DNA from: Lingula anatina
Taxonomy: Eukaryota; Brachiopoda; Lingulata; Lingulida; Lingulidae
Assembly: GCF_001039355.2 (NCBI RefSeq)
Contig: NW_019774436.1
Coordinates: forward strand, 274,774 to 338,773
Direction of reading: 5' to 3'
DNA length: 64,000 nucleotides
In this document: positions 25,285-34,829 of the stretch, in pieces
Numbering within the stretch: the first letter of the stretch is position 1
Layout: each line of letters begins with the position of its first letter
The notes under the pieces: generated by a model
Seen by the model: only the letters and a program-made list of their open reading frames with translations
What the model was told of the DNA's origin: nothing
The model's database searches: none
Made by a program: the position numbers and the translations under genes

Positions 25285-27575
25285 AGCCCAGGTATTGGCA
25301 AGTGGAACTTGATAAAGAGGCAAAAGAAAAGTCAGCATTCATAGTTCATGGTGGCCTTTATCAATGGAAGGTTATGCCATTCAGCCTATGCTATTCAGCC
25401 TATGGAAACAATTTTAGCAGGGTTGCATTGGCAAACTTTACTCATTTATTTAGAAGATGTCATTGTGTATGGGAAGACCTTTGAAGAACTGGGGCGTCTT
25501 CAAGAAGTGTTCAGAAGATTTCAAGATACAAATTTATAACTTAAACCTAACAAGTGCCATTTCTTTCAAAAGGAAGTTGCCTACATCGGCCATATTGTGT
25601 CAGCAGAAAGAAGTGGGACAAATCCGGACAAAATTCAGGCAGTCAAAGATTGGACAGTATCCAAGACAGTTACAGAAGTGAGAAGTTTCCTTGGGCTAGC
25701 CTCATATTACAGAAGGTTCATTTCAGGATTTGCCAAAGTTGCAAGACCACTACACCAGCTGACAGAGAAAGGAAAGCAATTCCAGCGAACAGAAGAATGT
25801 CAGATGGTGTTTGAAGATTTAAAAAGAAATTAATTCAGGCACCAATACTGTCTTACCCAAGGTCTGAGGGTAGATTCATCCTATAGACATTGACGCCAGC
25901 AACTTAAGAATTAGAGCTGTGTAATCCCAGCTTCAAGACGGAAAGGAGAAGGTAATTGCTTATGCTAGTAAAGCATTGGAGAAAGCTGGGAGAAGTTATT
26001 GTGTCACTAGAAAGGAATTCTTTGCTGCTGTACATTTTATGAAACATTTTTGTCAGTATTTGTATGGCAGAAACTTCATTATCCGCACCGATCATGCAGC
26101 TCTTATATGGTTACTTAGGATGAAAGATGCTGAAGGACAACTAGCAAGATGGATTCAAGCAGAAGAAGAAAATCAACCTGTCCTTGAACATAGGGCTGGT
26201 AGGAGTCACAAGAATGCAGATGCAATGTCCAGACACCCCTGTCATCAATGTGGCCGGTGTGAAGAACCAGACCTACAGGGATCCATGCTGAAGAAGAGAT
26301 AGGTGAAAGCAGAGTGGGTCCAACCCAAAACAGCATTTGTCCATACTATCAAGATTGACCACACATTTAGCCTAGCAAATATTGAAGAGCTACAAAAGCA
26401 AGATCCAGACATACAGCCTGTGATAGAAGCCATGAAAATTGGTAAAAAGCCTACCTCTGAAGATGTAGTACCCCATTTTCCTGCCACAAGAACTTACCTA
26501 GGGTTCTGGGATCAGCTTCTTTTGAAAGAAAATTTTTTGTGTCGACAGAATAAAGAGGAGCAAACCAATAGAGGAAAGACAGTCATTATCATAACATACT
26601 CTATGAGACAAACCATCTTACACAGAAGTAATTCAGATCCAATGGTGGGTCATTTTGGGGAGAAATGTACACTTGATCGTATCATGCAACATAATTGGTG
26701 GGCTGGAATGCAAGAAGATGTTCGGGCTTGGTGCCCGAGTTGCTCGAATTGTGCTACTACTCAGTTTGAGGGGAAGAAAATGAATGGTGCTCTACAGCAG
26801 TCATTAGCAGGCATGCCTATGGAGAGAGTTGGTATCGACATTTTGGGACCCTTTCCCAAAACAAACCGTGGAAATCGGGTCATTTTGGTAGTAGCTGATT
26901 ACTTCACCAAGTGGGTGCAGGCTTTTCTTCTTCCCAACCAAGAAGCTGAAACCGTGGCAAGTGTTAGTAGAACAATTCGTAAGCAGGTTCGGAATTCCTG
27001 AAAGCTTGTATTCCGACCAGGGCCGAAATTTTGAATCGCGAGTGATGAAAGAGATGTGCTCGATTTTAGGTATTACAAAAAACGCGCACTACACCCTTCA
27101 ACCCCAAGTCCAATGGTTTGGTTGAATGTTTCAATCAAACATTAACCCAGTGCTTATCAAAGTTGCCCTAACCTCATGTGCGACAGCCTGACTGGCACAC
27201 AAAGTTACCCTACGTGTTAATGGCATACTGCAGTTCAGTTCATAGCATTACAAGTGAAACACCCAGCACGCTGATGTTGGGGAAAGAGGTCAAACTACCG
27301 ATTGATTTAATTTTTTCGAAGATCTACCAAAAGAAAACGAGGTTATAGATTATGCTTGGAAGCTGCGCAGCAGTCTGAATGAAGCCAGGATTCGTGCATG
27401 CAAAACTATGAAGTGTAGTCCGACAAAAGGCATGTCATGATCGTCTGATACAAGGGGAACCATATAGGGTTGGTGACCAAGTATGGCAGAAAGTGAATAA
27501 CAGAAAAAAGGGGCTTAGTCCAAAACTTCAGGTTAAATGGCAGGGTCCATTTACCGTCTTTGGATCGCCAACAGA
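25285..27575 (+). pseudogene. Third Ty3/gypsy-type fragment, with long integrase ORF
   Basis: Related to copies 1 and 2 but clearly diverged, so a separate insertion of the same family. The RT is truncated: GGLYQWKVMPF is present, part of the palm is deleted, and the catalytic box reads YLED instead of YLDD. The RT connection is at 25597-25833 (SFLGLASYYRRFI) and RNase H at about 25850-26250 (ends HRAGRSHKNADAMSR). One TAG at 26300-26302 separates RNase H from an open 232-codon integrase stretch (26303-27001). This has the HH-CC finger (GHFGEKC, CPSCSNC) and the first core Asp in ERVGIDILGPF. The second Asp (SDQGRNF) and the Glu (NGLVE) follow after frameshifts, and a GPF/Y-type end (QVKWQGPFTVF) lies near 27530-27561. 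No gag, protease or LTR is recognised. Confidence 0.85.
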
Positions 27576-27643
27576 ATTGTAATGGCTGTTAGATATTGTT
27601 ATCAGTTTATTAAAGACTCAGTCTTTTTTTTGTATTTTGATCT

Positions 27644-27692
27644 GTTTGTGCCCCTGATGAGGCCTCCGGGCCGAAACAGCTGTAGGGACTTA
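27644..27692 (+). ncRNA. Hammerhead-ribozyme-like core
   Basis: CTGATGA at 27654-27660 is followed by GGCC-TCCG-GGCC (27661-27672), a perfect 4-bp stem with a tetraloop, and then GAAAC at 27673-27677. This is the conserved order of the hammerhead core (CUGAUGA, stem II, GAAA). Downstream, ACAGCTGTA could form a very short stem III ending in a GUA cleavage triplet, and the CCC before CTGATGA can pair with the GGG after it as the base of stem I. Small hammerheads of this kind are known in Penelope-like and some other retroelements. Stems I and III are weak here, so activity is uncertain. Confidence 0.4.
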
Positions 27693-27892
27693 TGTAAATT
27701 AAAATGGAGAGAACAGACTAACTTTGTTCGGTTCCTTGTCTTTCTCTCTCTCTCTCTCTATATATATATATTAAATTTATTTATTTAAGACCCCAGATCT
27801 GAATGTTCTACTTGTTTGTTAATGTTGTTAAATGTTTTGCTCTTTATCATATGTACCTGTAATTGATTATGTCCAATTCAGTGATTGTGTAG

Positions 27893-28841
27893 CAGAGATG
27901 CCTACCTAAAAATGTTAAAATCAGGACTTTTGGTAAAATTTTCAGTATTTTCTAATAACTTTCAGTAACACAAATCCAATTAATCAACACCTTATTTAAA
28001 TCATTAAATGTTATTAAGCACTACCTTATTTTTTTATAAAAGGGTTGTCTTTGATTATGTTGATCAAACGTTTCTGGGTATGCTGGGCATTTTTCTGTAC
28101 AATTGCCGTTGTTTTTGAGCGCCCGCATGCAAACGATTTGGCGATTTCAGAGTCACTGAACTTGGTTTTACATATGGCTGTTATTTTGTCCATAATTGAA
28201 AATTGGAGATTTTGTTCCACACAGAGATCGACGAAGGCAACCTCCGCATCAATCACATTATATTTCAGTTGAGTCGTCTTTTGTAAGAACTTGCTCCTGT
28301 TTGAGCTGACTGCGGCCTTCGCCAACTTGGCATATTCAGCGTGTTTCTTCGACTGCACATGTCGGCGGCAGTCATCCCGGCCACCGTGCGCGATGGAAAT
28401 GTCCACGCGGCACACTTCGCAATACGTATGACAACTGCCTTGTTTGCTTGCCTTTAAGCAAGGCCACTGTAATGTGTAGCTGGGGATAAAATTTTGGCTC
28501 CGTTTCTTCGCGCTTTTGTCATTTTCTTCGCCTTTACGCTTCTCCGCCATTTCTGACAACACGTGTGTAGCAGAATGAAACTGGTGACCTTTTCAATACG
28601 CATGCGTCAGTCCCTACATAGGTTACTTACACTAGACATGATTGGATAGTTAGATACGACACTTCCGCTATTGTATTGTGGACTCTACTTATTACGGTAT
28701 AAACAAAAACAAACAATTCAATCAATGGTTATATTAAATATACCCTAATAAAACGTATTTCAAAACTATTCTTCCGTAACATCGTATTTTATTGTCAAAT
28801 CCGTACAAAATACGGCCAAATCGTAACGATAGGCATCTCTG
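27893..28841 (-). mobile_element. hAT-like DNA transposon, internally deleted, 949 bp
   Basis: The ends are a 12-bp inverted repeat (CAGAGATGCCTA at 27893-27904, complement at the right end). It is flanked by a perfect 6-bp direct repeat GTGTAG at 27887-27892 and 28842-28847. CAG-initial ends fit the hAT superfamily, whose usual target duplication is 8 bp, so 6 bp is odd. It contains one ORF for the N-terminal part of a hAT-type protein and no transposase catalytic domain, so it cannot move by itself. Confidence 0.75.
28026..28562 (-). CDS. BED-finger protein encoded by the hAT-like element
   Basis: An intact 178-codon ORF on the minus strand, starting MLSEMAEKRKGEEND, with a second Met at codon 5. 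A basic N-terminus is followed by a zinc finger of the BED/C2H2 type: CEVC, about 18 residues, then H-x5-H within CRRHVQSKKHAEY. A conserved block follows that I remember from N-terminal parts of hAT-related proteins (EVAFVDLCVEQNLQFS, FACGRSKTTAIVQK). The ORF stops before any hAT catalytic or dimerisation domain. The reading frame is undisturbed, unlike the gypsy copies nearby. It could be a recent deletion derivative or a retained DNA-binding repressor. Expression is unknown. Confidence 0.7.
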   Translation of the reverse strand: MLSEMAEKRKGEENDKSAKKRSQNFIPSYTLQWPCLKASKQGSCHTYCEVCRVDISIAHGGRDDCRRHVQSKKHAEYAKLAKAAVSSNRSKFLQKTTQLKYNVIDAEVAFVDLCVEQNLQFSIMDKITAICKTKFSDSEIAKSFACGRSKTTAIVQKNAQHTQKRLINIIKDNPFIKK

Positions 28842-28883
28842 GTGTAGGCAGTCTTAAATAAACCTGACGCTTAAAATTTGCAG

Positions 28884-29160
28884 GTACCAAACCAAAAACA
28901 CCCAAAATTGAGAAGTGGCACTATTTGCCAAAGTGGGAGATTGGAAGACCATGGCTGACCTACAAAAATGGGCTTATGTTTTGTATTTGGTGCAAACAGT
29001 TTAAAGAAGATATCATGAGAAAAAATTCAGTTGTCACCAGTAATGATTAATGGGTCGTCAAGCTTTAAATTAGAAACAATTAAAACTCAAGAGAAAAGCA
29101 AGACTCACCTAATGTCTTCAGATATGAATATAAACGTAATTGAAAAACCAGCTGCAAACA
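28884..29160 (+). pseudogene. Fragment of a second zinc-finger/hAT-related gene
   Basis: After an acceptor-like AATTTGCAG the plus strand reads an open stretch containing KWHYLPKWEIGRPWLTY and MFCIWCKQF. A TAA and a frame change follow, then GSSSFKLETIKTQEKSKTH. This resembles the TTF-type finger that begins KIAA1586/ZNF862-like, hAT-derived proteins (W..GRPWL, C-x2-C, then K..H). It is broken and short, hence called a fragment. It abuts the hAT-like element but belongs to a different family. Confidence 0.5.
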
Positions 29161-29454
29161 TATATTGTGCAATATGTTTGGACTAAAGAATAAACAAATA
29201 ACTTTCAAAAAAGTTTTTTTAACCTTATCTTTATTTGCAAGACTTCATAAACTTCATTGGTACCTGATAACATCTCAATCATCAGTCATTACCACATGGC
29301 CTGCACTTTGAATATTTGGCCAGTAACTTATTAATAAAACAGGCCAAAGTCTGGTTTGTACATTTTCAGTTTGGCCTATATCTTTCAAAACTCACTGGCC
29401 AAATTTTCCTGTGCTATTTCAAAAGAAGGTCAAACACTGCTGTTAGAAACTAAG

Positions 29455-30030
29455 TGATGTCCACGAAGTCCAGGAGCCACAAGCCAAGCAAGGGATCCCT
29501 GACAGAGAGTGCCGCCTGTGGTGGAGCCCACCAGAAGTTGACAACCATGATTTGAAGCTCGGGTAAAAACGCTGGGTTTGAAGAGGGGAAGCCATGGAGG
29601 AAGACAATAGATGCACTGTCCAGTCCTCTGATGATTTTTTTTAAAGTTGCCGACTGTGTTGAAATCCGAGACGAGAAGTCTGAAGAGTTCTAGGCAACTT
29701 GCCGAAACACTGTGATTTGCCCGGCTGAGACAGCCGGATGAGCGGTTCCAGACCTGGAGTCTGATGATTTTTTTAAGCTGCTGACTGTGTGTCGAAGGCC
29801 CAGACGAGAAGTCTGAAGAGTCCTAGGCAACTAGCTGAACCACTGTGATGTGCCCGGCTGAGACGGACATACTAGCCGTCAAATGATAAACTTTGCTTGT
29901 ATGCTATTGAAATTTTTTATGATTATCAATTTCTACATTAAAGCTGTTTGTCTTTACTTGAAATCCACTCTTGTTGTTCGTACTGGGGATATACTTTCCC
30001 TGGGGAAACTAAACATCTCTCCTGTCCCCC
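29455..30030 (+). repeat. Repetitive, LTR-like stretch with two imperfect 130-bp units
   Basis: Units at about 29624-29745 and 29758-29878 share TCTGATGATTTTTTT, GACGAGAAGTCTGAAGAGT and a CCCGGCTGAGAC block. Downstream, an AT-rich part ends in GGGGATATACTTTCCCT at 29982-29998, a block also found in the LTR-like stretches after gypsy copies 1 and 2. I read this as the 3' part of a diverged LTR element. No coding domain is present. Confidence 0.4.
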
Positions 30031-30185
30031 CAAAAAAATCACATGCCCACAGGGCCCTCGCGGGGAGGGGTTGCATCACAATTTATTGCTGACATAAATT
30101 GCCATACATGTGGATGTTGTATGTGACTAAGAAGTTCAGTCCAATGGGAGGTAGGTTGAATCTTTGGAGTGGGGAGGAAGAGGTG

Positions 30186-30354
30186 CAGGCCCGTAGCCAG
30201 GGGGGGTTCGGGGGGTTCGAAAGAACCGCCCCTTTTGCTGGGAAAAGGTCCACTCTGGGTAAAATTTGATCTAGGTACATGAAGTTTTCATCGGAAAAGG
30301 TCCACTTTTTCAGAAAACGAACCCCCCCTTTTGAAATTGCTGGCTACGGGCCTG
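30186..30354. mobile_element. 169-bp MITE with perfect 15-bp inverted ends
   Basis: The left end CAGGCCCGTAGCCAG at 30186-30200 is the exact reverse complement of 30340-30354. Both sides are flanked by AGGTG (30181-30185 and 30355-30359), a likely 5-bp target duplication. The inside is also partly palindromic (G-run and GGTTCG at left, CGAACC and C-run at right). The element is non-coding. Confidence 0.85.
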
Positions 30355-31384
30355 AGGTGGGTAGTAGAGCTTGGGGTTTTGGTAATTGCTTTAGGCTCCT
30401 GCGAGAGAGGAAAGGAGGATAAGGGGGAATAGCTCAAAGTAAACAAGATTGCCTCAGTTATTCCTGTTTTCTCACTTAGCTGAAAATATGAGGCATAGCC
30501 TTACACAATACTCACAAAGTTCTGCACTATGAACTTAAAACATGGGAAAACAAAAGAAAACAATTAATAACGACTGCTTCTAATCAGTTTTCTCAAATAG
30601 CATGTGAATAAATGAAAAAACTTAAGTAATAATATTTCATGATTAAATTGGTGTGTAAAAAATGAGAAGCAAATATGATGAATTAAGTTTATCTCCAAAC
30701 CATAAATAAATAATTACATGCAATGCATACATATTTACATATACATAGTAAATCATTATATTTTTGAACTCTAAAAAGTTCATGTTCCAGTCATTAGAAG
30801 TTTATGAAAAGTCCAAACTGTGGCAGATAAACGTCTTTTTTCTGTCTGGATGTAAATACACTTAACCAAGTCCTTGATTTATATACAATCTAAAAGAGCC
30901 AGAGTTTCTTTTGTTGAAATAAAACCAGTTCTGACATCATTTGTAAATATCATAACAGAAATATCTAATCACAGCCATTCTATTTCTACACAGTTAATAA
31001 AAAGAGGTTCAATACTTCAATGACATATAGCCCTATCCATTACATACAACTTACATCCTCCATTTGGAGTAAAACCAGAAATACAACCAATGAGAGCATC
31101 CAAAATATACATCATTACAATCTTAATTGTGTTAGTTTTAAACAGTCAACATGTATGCACCATAATTTTTGCTGTTCCCAGCAAGCAGCTCAGGTAACAC
31201 ATAGTTAGTAGTGGTTGTCTAGTTACAGTCATATTCATTGAGGAGGAAATGCTGCACAAACTGGCTTCTCTTGCTGTACTCTTGGGACTTGGCTCGCTTA
31301 TTGCTTCCCTCTGGTGGTGGGCGGAGAACAACACCGCCAAACAGAGGGGCTGAAATAATTTATCACCAACACATTAAAAAATAT
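30201..31384. repeat. First copy of a 1.18 kb tandemly repeated segment
   Basis: Repeated at 31386-32570 with only a handful of differences. It contains the inner part of the MITE, the presumed 3' UTR and the last coding exon of the OCRL/INPP5B gene. The second copy starts inside the G-run of the MITE, right after the N at 31385, which suggests that a contig broke at the low-complexity tract. Confidence 0.85.
31219..31349 (-). CDS. Duplicate of the last OCRL/INPP5B coding exon
   Basis: Same 131-bp exon as 32405-32535: acceptor TTTCAG, then [18 protein letters not shown] and an end EYDCN-stop. A gene needs only one, and the whole flank is duplicated, so this is probably the same exon from the overlapping contig. 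Confidence 0.8.
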
Positions 31385-31385
31385 N

Positions 31386-32570
31386 GGGGGAGTTCGGGGG
31401 GTTCGAAAGAACCGCCCCTTTTGCTGGGAAAAGGTCCACTCTGGGTAAAATTTGATCTAGGTACATGAAGTTTTCATCAGAAAAGGTCCACTTTTTCAGA
31501 AAACGAACCCCCCCTTTTGAAATTGCTGGCTACGGGCCTGAGGTGGGTAGTAGAGCTTGGGGTTTTGGTAATTGCTTTAGGCTCCTGCGAGAGAGGAAAG
31601 GAGGATAAGGGGGAATAGCTCAAAGTAAACAAGATTGCCTCAGTTATTCCTGTTTTCTCACTTAGCTGAAAATATGAGGCATAGCCTTACACAATACTCA
31701 CAAAGTTCTGCACTATGAACTTAAAACATGGGAAAACAAAAGAAAACAATTAATAACGACTGCTTCTGATCAGTTTTCTCAAATAGCATGTGAATAAATG
31801 AAAAAACTTAAGTAATAATATTTCATGATTAAATTGCTGTGTAAAAAATGAGAAGCAAATATGATGAATTAAGTTTATCTCCAAACCATAAATAAATAAT
31901 TACATGCAATGCATACATATTTACATATACATAGTAAATCATTATATTTTTGAACTCTAAAAAGTTCATGTTCCAGTCATTAGAAGTTTATGAAAAGTCC
32001 AAACTGTGGCAGATAAACGTCTTTTTTCTGTCTGGATGTAAATACACTTAACCAAGTCCTTGATTTATATACAATCTAAAAGAGCCAGAGTTTCTTTTGT
32101 TGAAATAAAACCAGTTCTGACATCATTTGTAAATATCATAACAGAAATATCTAATCACAGCCATTCTATTTCTACACAGTTAATAAAAAGAGGTTCAATA
32201 CTTCAATGACATATAGCCCTATCCATTACATACAACTTACATCCTCCATTTGGAGTAAAACCAGAAATACAACCAATGAGAGCATCCAAAATATACATCA
32301 TTACAATCTTAATTGTGTTAGTTTTAAACAGTCAACATGTATGCACCATAATTTTTGCTGTTCCCAGCAAGCAGCTCAGGTAACACATAGTTAGTAGTGG
32401 TTGTCTAGTTACAGTCATATTCATTGAGGAGGAAATGCTGCACAAACTGGCTTCTCTTGCTGTACTCTTGGGACTTGGCTCGCTTATTGCTTCCCTCTGG
32501 TGGTGGGCGGAGAACAACACCGCCAAACAGAGGGGCTGAAATAATTTATCACCAACACATTAAAAAATAT
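31386..32570. repeat. Second copy of the 1.18 kb segment
   Basis: Begins in the MITE (truncated at its left end; the right end of the MITE is at 31540) and continues into unique intron sequence of OCRL/INPP5B at 32571. This is therefore the copy contiguous with the rest of the gene. Confidence 0.85.
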
Positions 32571-34829
32571 AAATACAATGTTTGCACCTCTAAAGTAAAC
32601 GAATAAATCAATTACAAAAGCTTAAAGGGATAATAACTCTTCGTATGAGGTCTATATTTCACGACAAAAACATTGTGCACAACTCATAGAAATAAAATAT
32701 ATTCGGTTTTACGACAAAAACGACAGTTATAGCTATTATTCTGATATCTGAACTGGTCTTCAGACCACGTGTCCTCCATTGATGGCTATACTCTGTTATA
32801 ATCTCTTAAGAGATTTAAACAAAAACCCAAACTTTTTAGAAAAAAACCAGGGACTAACTTTGAATGTAAAAATGGATTCAATAACCATTGGTAAGTATGG
32901 GAAAATTGTTGTTTATTCCAGGAAAATTCATTTTTTGGCCAAAACGAAGAGTTATTACCCCTTTAAGAGATTGAAACTTTTTTCACTTTATTCTGCAGTA
33001 ACATAAATCAAAACTTGCACCAAGACAATCTTAAAAGTGTGACATTACTTTTCACAATCAACTTGCTGAACTCATGATTTTAATGATTTTGTGAAATTGG
33101 AATTGATACATCTTTTTTCTCCTATCTGGCAAATACCTACCCAGTATGCCAACATCTACTCCATTGACCTGCTTGTACTTGAGCAACTCCCTAAGAAATG
33201 CCATGATGTAAACAAAGACATTGTGGTGGGCAGGAGGCATATGGAGCAGGATCTGAAATTAAATGAATTAGGAATCAAAGAATGAACTTTAGAAGAGTAC
33301 TCAACAACAGACAAATGGATTGAGTGAAAATAAACCTTTAAGTCAGTGGTGCTATATGGGGTACTAATTCTGGGCAGAGATTGACAAGTATTTTCTGGGT
33401 TTCCAGGTAAAACACTTAAGGACAAATCTGAACCTTGAAACTAGGCAGGCAGGTTAGCACATGCACTGATATTACAAAAAGAAAATAAAATGCATACGAC
33501 AAATTAATCAATTAGTCAGCGTCACACAAAACAACAACAAAGAACAAACCTTTTTACATGTTTCAAAATCTATTGCAGAATCTAGACACGGCTGGTAAAG
33601 ATCATATGGAATGACAGGCTCTGGCAGTGCCTCCAAGAACATGAGCAAAGCTTCAGCAGCAGAATGGACACTTCCAGCTGGTGGAGGTTAAGGAATTGAA
33701 CTACACCACTATGGTATAAGAATTTATGAGTCTCACTGTAAAAACTTATTCCTTATTTTTTTCAGCACGGATCTATACCTTGAAAAAAGATATTTCAAAC
33801 TTTCACCATAGACAAAAAAATGCAATCATGACATTCAATAGGCCATATTTGATAACAGAAAAAAAAAAAGCATTTCTCTTATGACGTGAAAATATTTTGC
33901 AGACTGACCAACTCAAACAAGTCAATTATCCCATGGTCATCCTTGTACTTAACTTGATATAGTCACACCCTGGGGGTGTCAAGGATACACATGGTGTCTG
34001 GGGTCCCTGTGTCCAGACAGTCCCGGATCCACTGGATCTCCGTATGTAAACCAGGCTGCTGGAACAACTCCTCCTGAAAGCAATGAGTAAAAAACCTCTT
34101 AAATATGAAGTAGTTCAATTTTATATTATTTTAATACTAGGCCATGACGGTGCACTGAATCAGCATTTGCTAATTATTACAGGGAGTGGTATTTCTTTAC
34201 TAGTCAATTGCTTTATGCTTTATAAACAACATGGATGACAATCTGTTTACCAATTCTGTTTAACTTAATGAATGCTACTTTTCAAGTTTCCCAGTCTGTA
34301 TCACATTTGATGCTCTCAATCTGAATAACACTTTATATGTAGTAACAGTGACATTTGAGGCCTTTTATGTGGCTCTGCTTGTGATGTCCTCTTACCTCCT
34401 CTTTTCCTTGCTTGTATATGTAGTCCACCAGCCTGTACAATTCTTTTGGAATATCAAGTGGTTCTACATTGTCTCCAAAGAAAGACTTCCTCTTCTCACC
34501 AGCAGGAGATGTAGGAATATGTTCCTGAAGAACATATCAGGCCTCATGTTTTGTTTGGTTAATTATTAACCATTTATCTTATATCATACAAGTGTCATAA
34601 GATAAGAAACTAATGATGTTCATGCACATGATGTTTTTTTTTCATTTTCTTTTATTATTCATAAAAATAAAACTTAACTGTCACTTAAAAATATATAGAA
34701 CTTTTATAAGAGACCAACCAAACTGATAAGGGTGTCTGTGGGTATCTCTCTTATCGGGTCCACCATATTGACTAGACTCTCAATGGAGGAACCAAAACAA
34801 CTTGGGGTATATGAACCAGTTACAGAAAT
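32405..34829 (-). CDS. OCRL: OCRL/INPP5B exons 21-26: RhoGAP-like domain and C-terminus
   Basis: Exons 34396-34524 ([21 protein letters not shown]), 33989-34073 ([20 protein letters not shown]), 33550-33677 ([20 protein letters not shown]), 33141-33252 ([18 protein letters not shown]) and 32405-32535 ([17 protein letters not shown]). The arginine finger of active RhoGAPs is replaced by Gln in LFQQPG, as in vertebrate OCRL and INPP5B, so it should bind but not stimulate Rho GTPases. The exon 21/22 junction makes LISLE, a clathrin box at the place of OCRL's LIDLE. The protein ends [13 protein letters not shown]. Confidence 0.93.

Noticed and set aside
31020-31208. 62-codon plus-strand ORF, repeated at 32206
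   Set aside because: Lies antisense to the presumed 3' UTR of OCRL/INPP5B, with no coding signature.
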